Assembly (NCBI GenBank): GCA_031550435.1
Contig: JAVBOO010000034.1
Span: 12,524-76,523 of the forward strand
Direction of reading: 5' to 3'
DNA from: JAVBOO01 sp031550435
GTDB taxonomy: Bacteria > Bacillota > Clostridia > Lachnospirales > WRAX01
Length of the DNA: 64,000 nucleotides
The position numbers were made by a program, and so were the translations under genes. Shown here in pieces: positions 51,742 to 59,554 of the stretch. The first letter of the stretch is position 1; each line of letters starts with the position of its first letter. A model generated the notes under the pieces. It ran no database searches. It was not told the origin of the DNA and saw nothing but the letters and a program-made list of their open reading frames with translations.

Positions 51742-52533
51742 ATGAATAGTATTTCCGTACTCGTCATAATCATTATGGCGATTTACGCAGGTATAGCGCA
51801 CCTAGACGCGCTGTCAACACAGTTCGGTTTGTTCACACCTCTTTTTGCCGGCGCTTTAACCGGACTGTTAATGGGAGACTTGAATGCCGGTCTTACAATC
51901 GGCGCAACACTGCAGTTAGCAACACTCGGTATCGCAACATACGGCGGAGCTTCGGTTCCCGATTTCCTTTCGGGCTCGATAATCGGTACCGCCATCGCAA
52001 TCAGTGCGGGAGACGTAGGTCTCGGCCTCACGCTTGCTACAGCGGTCGGACTTATACTTACACAGCTCGACGTATTCGCGCGCATGATCAACGTTGTATT
52101 CCAGCACATGGCTGACGCGGCTGCCCAAAAAGGCGACTTTGCGACTGTTGAAAGATCAAATCTTCTCGGCATGATAACCTGGTTTTTGAGCCGTTCTATA
52201 CCCGTAGCGGTAGGCCTTGCATTAGGCACACAGCTTGAGGGTGTTACCGGCTGGATACCCAATTGGATCATGGACGGTTTAAGATATGCCGGCGGATTGC
52301 TTCCTGCAATGGGTATCGCAATACTTATGCGTTACTTGCCTCTTAAAAAGTTTTTCGCGTTCTTCGTTATCGGTTTTGTACTTATGGCCTACTTTGCGGC
52401 TCAATTCAGCATACTCGGCGTAGCACTCGTCGGATTCGCCCTTGCCGCAATATACTTTATGTTTAAAGGAATGTTTGCTCCTAAGGGAAGCAAGGGTTCG
52501 GACAACGATTCGGAGGTGGAGATAGATGGCTAA
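51742..52533 (+). CDS. PTS system mannose-family IIC component
   Basis: Integral membrane permease subunit, 263 residues, with about seven TM helices. Typical features are A-G-A-L-T-G-L-L-M-G-D-L-N-A-G-L-T-I-G-A-T near 38 and I-G-T-A-I-A-I-S-A-G near 85. The start at ATG 51742 is preceded by GGGAGG; a GTG further up is not needed. It overlaps the IID gene by 8 bases. The charged C-terminal tail (G-S-K-G-S-D-N-D-S-E-V-E) is cytoplasmic. Confidence 0.92.
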   Translation: MNSISVLVIIIMAIYAGIAHLDALSTQFGLFTPLFAGALTGLLMGDLNAGLTIGATLQLATLGIATYGGASVPDFLSGSIIGTAIAISAGDVGLGLTLATAVGLILTQLDVFARMINVVFQHMADAAAQKGDFATVERSNLLGMITWFLSRSIPVAVGLALGTQLEGVTGWIPNWIMDGLRYAGGLLPAMGIAILMRYLPLKKFFAFFVIGFVLMAYFAAQFSILGVALVGFALAAIYFMFKGMFAPKGSKGSDNDSEVEIDG

Positions 52534-53404
52534 GCAGGTATCGGCTAAAATAACGAAGGACGATCTTAAAAAGTCCTTCTGGAGAAATCTCTTCCTTCAA
52601 ATGGGTTGGAACTATGAAAAAATGCAAGGTCTGGGCTATTGCTATGCTATGCTGCCCGTACTTAAGAAGCTGTATCCCGATAAAGCTCAGCTTTCGGAAG
52701 CAATGAAGACGCACCTCGGCTTCTTTAATACAACGCCCGCCATGTCTCATCTTATTGTCGGCGCTAACATCGCTATCGAAGAACAGGTCGGGCATGACAG
52801 AGACGCGGTAATCGGTTTCAAAACAGGTCTTATGGGTCCGTTTGCCGGCGTCGGCGACACGGTGTTTGTAGCAATTTACAGAGCGATAATATTCTCGATC
52901 GCGGCTTACCTCGCTCTTCAAGGCTCGGCCCTCGGAATACTTATCACGCTCGTGTGCGCCATAGCGATAATTTATGTTCGTTACAGATTCACACTTCTCG
53001 GTTACTCACAGGGACAAAAGGTTGCCTCGGGCTTTGCCGGTACGCTGAAGAATATAACCGAAGCCGCTTCAATCCTCGGTCTGACGGTTGTCGGCGGCAT
53101 GGTCGCTTCTACGGTGAAAGCAACCCTCTCCGGCATCACCTACAGCCTTAAGTTTGATGCGCTTGCGGATAATGTCAAAGCCGATACGACTACGGCGGTT
53201 GTTAAGAACCTTCAGACAGACCTTCTCGACAAAATCATGCCGGGACTTCTGCCTCTGGGAATAGTACTGCTTGCTTACTGGTTGCTCGGAAGAAAGGGCA
53301 TGACATCCACATGGCTCATTTGGATACTTCTCGGACTTGGCTTTGTAATGGGTGTACTTAACAGTTTCGGTAACTTCCAGAAATTCTTCGGATTCTACAA
53401 CTAA
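52526..53404 (+). CDS. PTS system mannose-family IID component
   Basis: The second membrane subunit of Man-family transporters, 292 residues. Conserved elements: F-W-R-N-L-F-L-Q-M-G-W-N-Y-E-K-M-Q-G-L-G near 20-38, F-F-N-T-T-P near 70, and G-L-M-G-P-F-A-G-V-G-D-T-V near 108. A long middle part and C-terminal TM helices follow. With IIC it forms the channel. AGGTGG upstream lies inside the IIC gene. Confidence 0.93.
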   Translation: MAKQVSAKITKDDLKKSFWRNLFLQMGWNYEKMQGLGYCYAMLPVLKKLYPDKAQLSEAMKTHLGFFNTTPAMSHLIVGANIAIEEQVGHDRDAVIGFKTGLMGPFAGVGDTVFVAIYRAIIFSIAAYLALQGSALGILITLVCAIAIIYVRYRFTLLGYSQGQKVASGFAGTLKNITEAASILGLTVVGGMVASTVKATLSGITYSLKFDALADNVKADTTTAVVKNLQTDLLDKIMPGLLPLGIVLLAYWLLGRKGMTSTWLIWILLGLGFVMGVLNSFGNFQKFFGFYN

Positions 53405-53497
53405 ACCACGGAAGTGTTGAAAATCCGTTTGGCACCGGCTCAGTAATTCCGAGTAAGTCTCGCGCTTCTCGGTGAACGCAATGAAATGCATAAACGT

Positions 53498-53521
53498 GGG
53501 GCTATGCGATTGCATAGCCCC
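53498..53521 (+). promoter_or_regulatory. Stable hairpin before the IIB gene
   Basis: GGGGCTATGC-GATT-GCATAGCCCC, a perfect 10-bp stem with tetraloop and no T-run, ends 6 bases before the GGAGG of the IIB gene. It may protect or attenuate the mRNA segment. A type C end (GGAAGTGTTGAAAAT) lies at about 53409. Confidence 0.6.
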
Positions 53522-53536
53522 AAAACGGAGGAAAAA

Positions 53537-54022
53537 ATGATAAAACATTTCAGAGTTGACGAACGCCTTATTCACGGGCAGGTCGCGACAGTATGGGTAA
53601 ATTCTCTCGGCTGCAACAGAATTATTGTCGCAAATAACGAAGCGCTTCAAAGCGAAATGCAGATTTCGGCGCTAAAACTGGCTTGCCCGACCGCTGTTAA
53701 ACTTTCGATTTTGTCGGTTGAAAAAGCGGCAATTAATATTAATGACGGAAAATATGACGGTGACACCGTATTTCTTATAACCAAGAACATAAAAGACTGT
53801 AAAAAACTTCTCGACCTCGGTCTTAAAATCGGCAGTGTAAACGTAGGTAATCAAGCGCACAAAGAGGGTCAGACAAAGATTAAGAACTCTGTCAGTCTTA
53901 GCGCCGAAGATATCGCTGTCTGCCGCGATATTATCGCTTCGGGCGTGAAAGTTACGGCCCAGATGCTTCCTAATGAAACAGACGCGAGCATCGAGACATA
54001 TTTCAAGAGCAACAATGTATAA
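53537..54022 (+). CDS. PTS system mannose-family IIB component
   Basis: A 161-residue EIIB of the Man family, starting at ATG 53537 with GGAGG. The active site H13 lies in R-V-D-E-R-L-I-H-G-Q-V, the family signature, and accepts phosphate from IIA H10 to pass to the sugar. N-E-T-D-A near the C-terminus is also typical. Placement after IID, 132 bases away and behind a hairpin, is unusual, since IIB more often precedes IIC. Confidence 0.94.
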   Translation: MIKHFRVDERLIHGQVATVWVNSLGCNRIIVANNEALQSEMQISALKLACPTAVKLSILSVEKAAININDGKYDGDTVFLITKNIKDCKKLLDLGLKIGSVNVGNQAHKEGQTKIKNSVSLSAEDIAVCRDIIASGVKVTAQMLPNETDASIETYFKSNNV

Positions 54023-54075
54023 CAAACTTTGCACGCACCGCTTGTTTTAGCTGTCACTCAGCGCATAGGCATAAT

Positions 54076-54111
54076 AAAGGCGCCGTCATGCAAACCATGA
54101 ACGACGCCTTT
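54076..54111. terminator. Convergent terminator between the IIB gene and nagA
   Basis: AAAGGCGCCGT-CATG and CATG-AACGACGCCTTT form an imperfect stem with T or A rich flanks, placed between two convergent genes. Confidence 0.65.
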
Positions 54112-54130
54112 GTCATAAGAGTGGCGGATA

Positions 54131-54176
54131 TGAACCCGAGTAAAAAGTGGTGAAAACCCGAACTTTTCAGCTGTTT
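54131..54176 (-). repeat. Type D element at the end of nagA
   Basis: On the minus strand it reads AAACAGCTGAAAAGTTCGGG, TTTTCACCACTTTTTACTCG. It is homologous to the units at 15249 and 15371 and begins at the nagA stop codon. Confidence 0.75.
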
Positions 54177-55307
54177 CTAAACCGCCTTGACTCCGCCGGA
54201 AAATATGCTTTTAAGTCGCATGTCCCCGTCTATAATGAGCAAATCCGCGCGAAGTCCGGGTTTCAGGCTGCCCGTGAGTTTTTCGGCTCCGATGGCTTTT
54301 GCCGGACTGAGCGTGCAGGCTTTTAACGCTTTTTCAATCGGAACTCCGAACGACACCGCTCTTTGGAAGCATTGGAACTGGTTTGCCGCAGAACCGGCAA
54401 GAGTTCCGTCTTCAAGCGCGGCTTTGCCGTCACTGACAGTTACGGTTGACCCCCCGAGGTCGTATGTGCCGTTTTGCATTCCGCAGGCGCGCATGGCATC
54501 GCTGATTATGCAAGTCCTGTCGCCGAACATGCCGAATGTGGTTCTGATGATAGCCGGGTGTATATGGATGCCGTCAGTGATAAGCTCGATGAAATCCGCA
54601 TCCTCATACGCCGCCGGAACAACTCCCGGCTCGCGGTGGAGCATGGAGGGCATAGCGTTAAAAAGATGAGTCGCGTGTGATGCTCCGTTACTGAAGGCGG
54701 CTTTCGCCGTTTCGTAATCGGCTGTTGTGTGTGCCAGTGACACCCTGCAATACTTTGAGGCCGTTTTAATGAACTCCGAGGCTCCGGGCAATTCCGGCGC
54801 GACAGAGACAAGTTTTATTCTTTCGCCGCTGACCGCAAAGAGTCTTTCGAACCACTCTATATCGGGAGAAACTATAAAGTCTGCGTTTTGTGCGCCGCGT
54901 TTTTCCTTGGCGAAAAAAGGCCCTTCCATGTTGATACCAAGCAGCAAAGCCCTGCCTTGTTTGTTTTTCAATGCATATGAATCCGCGGCTTTCATTGCCT
55001 TTGCAAGAACGCTTTCCGGCAGTGACAATGTCGTGGCCATGAAACCGGTGACACCGTTCTCGACAAGATATTCAGAGATTTTGTCAACCGATTCTTCCGT
55101 TCCGTCGCAAAAATCCGCTCCGACCGAGCCGTGAATATGAATGTCGATAAATCCGGGGGAAACTATGCAGCCGTTCGCTTCTAAAGATTCGTTGCCGTTT
55201 GCCTCCAGTTTCTCGCCGATTCCGGTTATCACACCGTTTTCAAATCTGATATCGCCGCGGCGCAAAGTGCCGTCCGGCATAAACAATTTTCCGTTTTTAA
55301 TAATCAA
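54177..55307 (-). CDS. nagA: N-acetylglucosamine-6-phosphate deacetylase
   Basis: Removes acetate from GlcNAc-6-phosphate to give glucosamine-6-phosphate. The 376-residue amidohydrolase starts at TTG 55307 (AAGGCGGTG upstream; protein begins M-I-I-K-N-G-K-L-F). Metal and substrate motifs: D-I-H-I-H-G near 56-61, N-M-E-G-P-F near 124-129, S-H-A-T-H-L-F-N-A-M near 205, T-D-G-I-H-I-H-P near 240 and I-S-D-A near 265. It is convergent to the PTS genes and divergent from ptsH. It acts on the GlcNAc-6-phosphate made by MurQ. Confidence 0.95.
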   Translation of the reverse strand: MIIKNGKLFMPDGTLRRGDIRFENGVITGIGEKLEANGNESLEANGCIVSPGFIDIHIHGSVGADFCDGTEESVDKISEYLVENGVTGFMATTLSLPESVLAKAMKAADSYALKNKQGRALLLGINMEGPFFAKEKRGAQNADFIVSPDIEWFERLFAVSGERIKLVSVAPELPGASEFIKTASKYCRVSLAHTTADYETAKAAFSNGASHATHLFNAMPSMLHREPGVVPAAYEDADFIELITDGIHIHPAIIRTTFGMFGDRTCIISDAMRACGMQNGTYDLGGSTVTVSDGKAALEDGTLAGSAANQFQCFQRAVSFGVPIEKALKACTLSPAKAIGAEKLTGSLKPGLRADLLIIDGDMRLKSIFSGGVKAV

Positions 55308-55450
55308 TGAAATCACCGCCTTGAATTTTATTATTGCCGTAGTAAGGATTTTCAGCCGTTTTTGTCAAACGGGATTTTATATGCAGAGTACTCGGACAAT
55401 AACAGTATAACTTAAGGGCAGTGATTTTCAATACGTATCGGAGGTAAAAT

Positions 55451-55708
55451 ATGGTTAGTTTCGAATATACAATTAAAGACCCTATGGGACTGCATGCCCG
55501 CCCCGCAACCGTAATGGTAAAAAGGCTTAAAACCTTGGGCTGCTCCGTCAAAATTTCCTGCGGGTCAAGAAGCGCTGATGCGCAAAAGCTGCTCGCTCTT
55601 ATGGGCATGGCCGTAAAGTGTGGGGAGACCGTTACGGTTGAAATCGAAGGGCAAGACGAGGATAACGTGAAAAACGAGCTTATGAAATTCTTTGCCGAGA
55701 ATTATTAA
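55451..55708 (+). CDS. ptsH: HPr-like phosphocarrier with Lys at position 46
   Basis: Phosphocarrier of 85 residues. H15 in M-G-L-H-A-R-P-A is the site phosphorylated by enzyme I. In canonical Firmicutes HPr, Ser46 is phosphorylated by HPr kinase for catabolite repression. Here the aligned residue is K46 (A-D-A-Q-K-L-L-A-L-M-G-M), so that control is lost. CGGAGG stands before ATG 55451. It is followed by a type B element and then by ptsI. Confidence 0.9.
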   Translation: MVSFEYTIKDPMGLHARPATVMVKRLKTLGCSVKISCGSRSADAQKLLALMGMAVKCGETVTVEIEGQDEDNVKNELMKFFAENY

Positions 55709-55729
55709 TGCTGCGCCGCATAGGTGCGC

Positions 55730-55810
55730 TTAGGCGTATCTAAGCGCGTCTGCTCGGCCTAAGTAACCGCGTGGATATTTTGTGATGCATTTAACTTCCG
55801 CGGTAATATT
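55730..55810 (+). repeat. Dispersed element B, right part (B6)
   Basis: CTAAGCGCGTCTGCTCGG, GTAACCGCGTGGATATTTTG and TTTAACTTCCGCGGTAATATT. It has the right terminus and sits between ptsH and ptsI. Confidence 0.8.
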
Positions 55811-55869
55811 ATACCGCCGGCCCGGTCTTGGACTCTGCCTGCGGCGATTATTCAGAACGAAGGTGCAAA

Positions 55870-57534
55870 ATGATAAAACTGGACGGAATCTCGATAAGTG
55901 CCGGAATAGCATCGGGTGAACTGTATGTCTTGTCTGCGGCGTTTGAAGAACCGAAAAATGAGCCCGCGGAAAGCACAGAAGCCGAAAAAACAAGGGTTGA
56001 CGGAGCAATTGAAACCGCGAAAGAACAGCTCGGCGAGCTTTATGAAAAAGCCCATGCAACTGCGGGAGAAGAGACTGCCGCAATTTTTGAAGTTCAGGCA
56101 ATGATGCTCGAGGACGACGATTTGCTGGATTATATACACGACATGATAACGCAAAAATCCGCACGCGCCGAGTATGCGGTTTATGAAGCGGGCATACATT
56201 TTTCGTCCGTATTCGCCGTTATGGACGACAGCTACATGAAGGAACGCGCCGTCGATATTTCTGATCTGGCTACAAGGCTGATTAACATACTCAGGGGACG
56301 AAGCGACGAGACGCTTTCTCAACTTAAAAACCCTGTAATTGTCGCGGCGGAAGACATTATGCCGAGTCAAACCATACAGATGGACAAAAGCCGCGTGCTT
56401 GCGTTCGTATTGAAAAAGGGCAGCATGACGAGCCATGCGGCCATACTGGCGCGTAGTCTCGGTATACCTGCTGTCGCCTCGCTCGGAGACGGGTTTGACA
56501 AGCTGGAATCCGGCAGCTTTGCAATTGCCGACGGCAGCGCCGGCTGCGTCGTTGTTGAACCAACGGATGATGTCAAGGCGGAGTATGATGCGAAGACAGT
56601 GAAACTCTCCGCGGAAAAACACCGTTTGCAAGCTCTTAAGGGAACACAGGCAAAAACGAAGGACGGCAATGTTATCAGTCTCTATGCAAATATCGGCCAT
56701 CCGGACGAGGTTCCGAACATACTCGTAAACGATGCCGAGGGCATAGGACTTTTTCGCAGTGAATTTTTGTATCTCGATAATGAAGACTTCCCTTCCGAGG
56801 AAACGCAATTTGAAGCTTATAAAAGCGTTTTGTGCGGAATGGGCGGACGCAGAGTTGTAATCCGCACTCTCGATCTGGGAGCTGACAAGCAGGCTCCGTA
56901 TTTTAACCTCGAACACGAAGAAAACCCCGCGCTGGGTTACCGGGCAATACGGATATGCCTTGACCGTACGGATATTTTCGTTACTCAGCTTCGTGCGCTT
57001 TTACGCTCTTCTGTTTACGGAAAGCTTGCCGTCATGTTTCCGATGATAGTCGGAGCCGAGGAAGTAAAGGCAATATATAAAATCATCGATAAGGTTAAGG
57101 CCGATTTAAAGTCGGAGGGCAGGGCGTTTTCAGACGAGATTGAGTTCGGGATAATGATAGAAACTCCCGCATCCGTCATAGTCGCGGACAAGCTTGCCGA
57201 GCTTGTGGACTTTTTCAGCGTCGGTACAAATGATTTGACGCAGTATACTTATGCGGCCGACAGGCTGAATCAAAATGTATCATATTTGTTTGATTCGGGC
57301 GGACAGGCAATTATACGCATGATTAAACGTGCGGCGGATGAGATACACAAGAAAAACAAATGGATAGGAATTTGCGGCGAAAGCGCGGCAGATGTCAGCC
57401 TGCTCCCGTATTATCTGGCGATGGGCATAGACGAGCTTTCAATGTCGGCAGGCAGTATTTTGCAGGTCAAGGACGCGGTATTGGGTCTTTCCTCTGCCGA
57501 ATGCGTTGAAAAGCTCAAGAGATTTTTGGACTAA
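55870..57534 (+). CDS. ptsI: PTS enzyme I (phosphoenolpyruvate-protein phosphotransferase)
   Basis: Takes phosphate from PEP and gives it to HPr. The start is ATG 55870 with GAAGGTG upstream, giving 554 residues; an earlier in-frame start at 55828 lacks support. The phosphorylated histidine is H189 (S-M-T-S-H-A-A-I-L-A-R), and the PEP-domain cysteine is C502 (G-I-C-G-E-S). V-G-T-N-D-L-T-Q-Y is present near 456. etfB starts 17 bases after its stop codon, so enzyme I and the Etf-dehydrogenase genes look co-transcribed. Confidence 0.96.
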   Translation: MIKLDGISISAGIASGELYVLSAAFEEPKNEPAESTEAEKTRVDGAIETAKEQLGELYEKAHATAGEETAAIFEVQAMMLEDDDLLDYIHDMITQKSARAEYAVYEAGIHFSSVFAVMDDSYMKERAVDISDLATRLINILRGRSDETLSQLKNPVIVAAEDIMPSQTIQMDKSRVLAFVLKKGSMTSHAAILARSLGIPAVASLGDGFDKLESGSFAIADGSAGCVVVEPTDDVKAEYDAKTVKLSAEKHRLQALKGTQAKTKDGNVISLYANIGHPDEVPNILVNDAEGIGLFRSEFLYLDNEDFPSEETQFEAYKSVLCGMGGRRVVIRTLDLGADKQAPYFNLEHEENPALGYRAIRICLDRTDIFVTQLRALLRSSVYGKLAVMFPMIVGAEEVKAIYKIIDKVKADLKSEGRAFSDEIEFGIMIETPASVIVADKLAELVDFFSVGTNDLTQYTYAADRLNQNVSYLFDSGGQAIIRMIKRAADEIHKKNKWIGICGESAADVSLLPYYLAMGIDELSMSAGSILQVKDAVLGLSSAECVEKLKRFLD

Positions 57535-57551
57535 GTGACGAGAGGTTCTTC

Positions 57552-58340
57552 ATGAAAATATTGGTTTGTATTAAGCAGGTGCCGGATACGAACAAGGTTG
57601 CGGTAGACCCGGAAACAGGCGCGCTGATAAGAAGCGGCGTGGATTCGAAGATGAATCCCTATGATTTATACGCAATTGAGACAGCTATGCGCATTAAAGA
57701 GAAGTACGGAGGCGAAATCACGGTTTTGAGCATGGGGCCGCCGCAGGCAAAAGCCGTTATTTACGAGGCGTTTTCTATGGGCGCCGATAAAGGAGTGTTG
57801 CTGTCGGACAGGAAGTTCGGCGGAGCGGATGTGTTGGCCACCTCGTACACTCTCGCGTGCGGAATCGCTCGGCTCGGAAAATTTGACCTGATATTGTGCG
57901 GAAAACAGACAACGGACGGGGATACGGCGCAAGTCGGTATGGAATTATCGGAATTTCTCTCCATACCGTCAGTTTCCAACATAAGCGCAATAGACGAAAT
58001 AACGGAAACATACATCGTTTGCCGGGAAGATCTCCAGACCGAGATTATGACGGTGAAACTGCCGTTCCCCTGTCTTTTGACAGTTGAAAAAGGTATTTAC
58101 GAACCGAGGCTGCCTTCATATGTGCGGAAAAAAGAGACATCGAATCGTACCGTAAAAATTATCGGTTTTGAAGACTTGGAAGACAAGCAGGAAGCCGACT
58201 TCGGACTTTCCGGCTCGCCGACAAAGGTAACGCGTATTTTCCCGCCCGAAGTTAATCAAGACAGCGAAATTTGGGAAGGTGAAGGCGCAGAGCTAGCCGA
58301 ACGGCTGTACAAAAAGCTTGACGAGTTAAAATTAATCTGA
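57552..58340 (+). CDS. etfB: Electron transfer flavoprotein beta subunit (LctB-like)
   Basis: A 262-residue EtfB. Features of the bifurcating-type group are visible: K-Q-V-P-D-T, the pattern D-P-E-T-G-A-L-I-R-S-G-V near 19-30, N-P-Y-D-L-Y-A-I-E and C-G-K-Q-T-T-D-G-D-T-A-Q-V-G near 114-127. These features are shared with LctB and CarD-type proteins. It follows ptsI by 17 bases and precedes etfA by 17. With EtfA it should hold two FADs and pass electrons from the dehydrogenase to NAD and ferredoxin. Confidence 0.93.
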   Translation: MKILVCIKQVPDTNKVAVDPETGALIRSGVDSKMNPYDLYAIETAMRIKEKYGGEITVLSMGPPQAKAVIYEAFSMGADKGVLLSDRKFGGADVLATSYTLACGIARLGKFDLILCGKQTTDGDTAQVGMELSEFLSIPSVSNISAIDEITETYIVCREDLQTEIMTVKLPFPCLLTVEKGIYEPRLPSYVRKKETSNRTVKIIGFEDLEDKQEADFGLSGSPTKVTRIFPPEVNQDSEIWEGEGAELAERLYKKLDELKLI

Positions 58341-58357
58341 GCTACAGAGGTAAGAAC

Positions 58358-59554
58358 ATGCTTGTAATAGATAGAACAAAAATACAGGATGCCGGGGCTT
58401 TTTTAAAACTGTGCCCTTTCGGCGCTCTCGAACGAGCCGAAGACGGTTCGTTTACCGTTAACTCGGCCTGCAAAATGTGTATGCTGTGCGTGAAAAACGG
58501 CCCGAAAGGCGCGGTTACAAACATGGCCGTCGAGCAGCGAAAAACGCTGAATAAAGATGAATGGCGCGGCTTTGCGGTATACGTCGAGCACAGTGGAGGG
58601 ATTGTTCATCCCGTTACTCTTGAACTCATCGGAAAGGCAAAAGAACTCGCGTCGAGGATAGATCATCCCGTTTATGCCGTTTTCATCGGTTCCGGGGTGG
58701 AAAATGCCGCAGGCGAACTTCTTCACTACGGAGTTGATACGGTTTTCGTTTACGACAACGAAAAGCTGAAGTATTTCAACATACTTTCCTATACCGCCGC
58801 TTTTGAAGATTTTATACGCGAAGTTAAGCCTTCATCAATACTCGTCGGAGCAACGCCTGTAGGAAGGCAGCTTGCTCCGAGAATCGCCGCGAGAATGAAA
58901 ACCGGTTTGACCGCCGACTGCACGGTGCTTGATGTACTGCAGAACACGGATTTTGTGCAAATCCGTCCGGCTTTCGGCGGAAACATCATGGCGGAGATAC
59001 ACACGCCAAATCACAGGCCGCAGTTTGCGACCGTTCGCTATAAGGTGATGAACTCCGCGAAAAAAGGTATTTCGAGCGGCAAAGTAGTCGTAAGAAAAGT
59101 TGACGAAAAAATACTCGAAAGCTGTATCGAAGTGTTGAGTATACACGCAAAACCCGCCGAGCGTTCGATAGAGCATGCAGATGTACTTATCGCGGCAGGC
59201 AGAGGGATAAAAAAGGGCGAAGATATGCGCCTGCTCGAAGAGCTTGCGGACTGTCTCCACGGTCAGCTCGCTTGTACAAGGCCGGTATACGAAGCCGGCT
59301 GGCTTGATGCCAAGCGCCAAATCGGTCTAAGCGGGCGCACCGTTCGCCCAAAACTGATTATAACCTGCGGTATTTCAGGCTCGGTTCAATTCGCGGCAGG
59401 CATGAAAAACGCTGAAACGATAGTCGCGATTAATACAGATAAAAAAGCTCCGATTTTTAATGTCGCTCATTACGGCATAGTAGGCGATTTATATGAGGTT
59501 GTTCCGGAGCTTATCGGGAAAATAAAGTCAAAAGGCGGTGATCTGTTTGTATAA
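58358..59554 (+). CDS. etfA: Electron transfer flavoprotein alpha subunit with ferredoxin-like domain (LctC-like)
   Basis: A 398-residue EtfA with an N-terminal ferredoxin-like segment. Cysteines C19 (L-C-P-F-G-A-L), C38, C41 and C44 (A-C-K-M-C-M-L-C) can hold one [4Fe-4S] cluster; the partner motif that would complete a second cluster reads N-G-P in place of C-P. The FAD domain shows C-T-R-P-V-Y-E-A-G-W, S-G-R-T-V-R-P, G-I-S-G-S-V-Q-F-A-A-G-M and A-I-N-T-D-K-K-A-P-I-F. N-terminal Fe-S segments occur in the alpha subunit of lactate dehydrogenase/Etf complexes. It overlaps the FAD dehydrogenase gene by 8 bases. Confidence 0.93.
   Translation: MLVIDRTKIQDAGAFLKLCPFGALERAEDGSFTVNSACKMCMLCVKNGPKGAVTNMAVEQRKTLNKDEWRGFAVYVEHSGGIVHPVTLELIGKAKELASRIDHPVYAVFIGSGVENAAGELLHYGVDTVFVYDNEKLKYFNILSYTAAFEDFIREVKPSSILVGATPVGRQLAPRIAARMKTGLTADCTVLDVLQNTDFVQIRPAFGGNIMAEIHTPNHRPQFATVRYKVMNSAKKGISSGKVVVRKVDEKILESCIEVLSIHAKPAERSIEHADVLIAAGRGIKKGEDMRLLEELADCLHGQLACTRPVYEAGWLDAKRQIGLSGRTVRPKLIITCGISGSVQFAAGMKNAETIVAINTDKKAPIFNVAHYGIVGDLYEVVPELIGKIKSKGGDLFV

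Noticed and set aside
55852..56916. A 354-codon open frame antisense to ptsI.
   Set aside because: ptsI on the plus strand has all catalytic motifs. The antisense frame is a shadow caused by codon bias.
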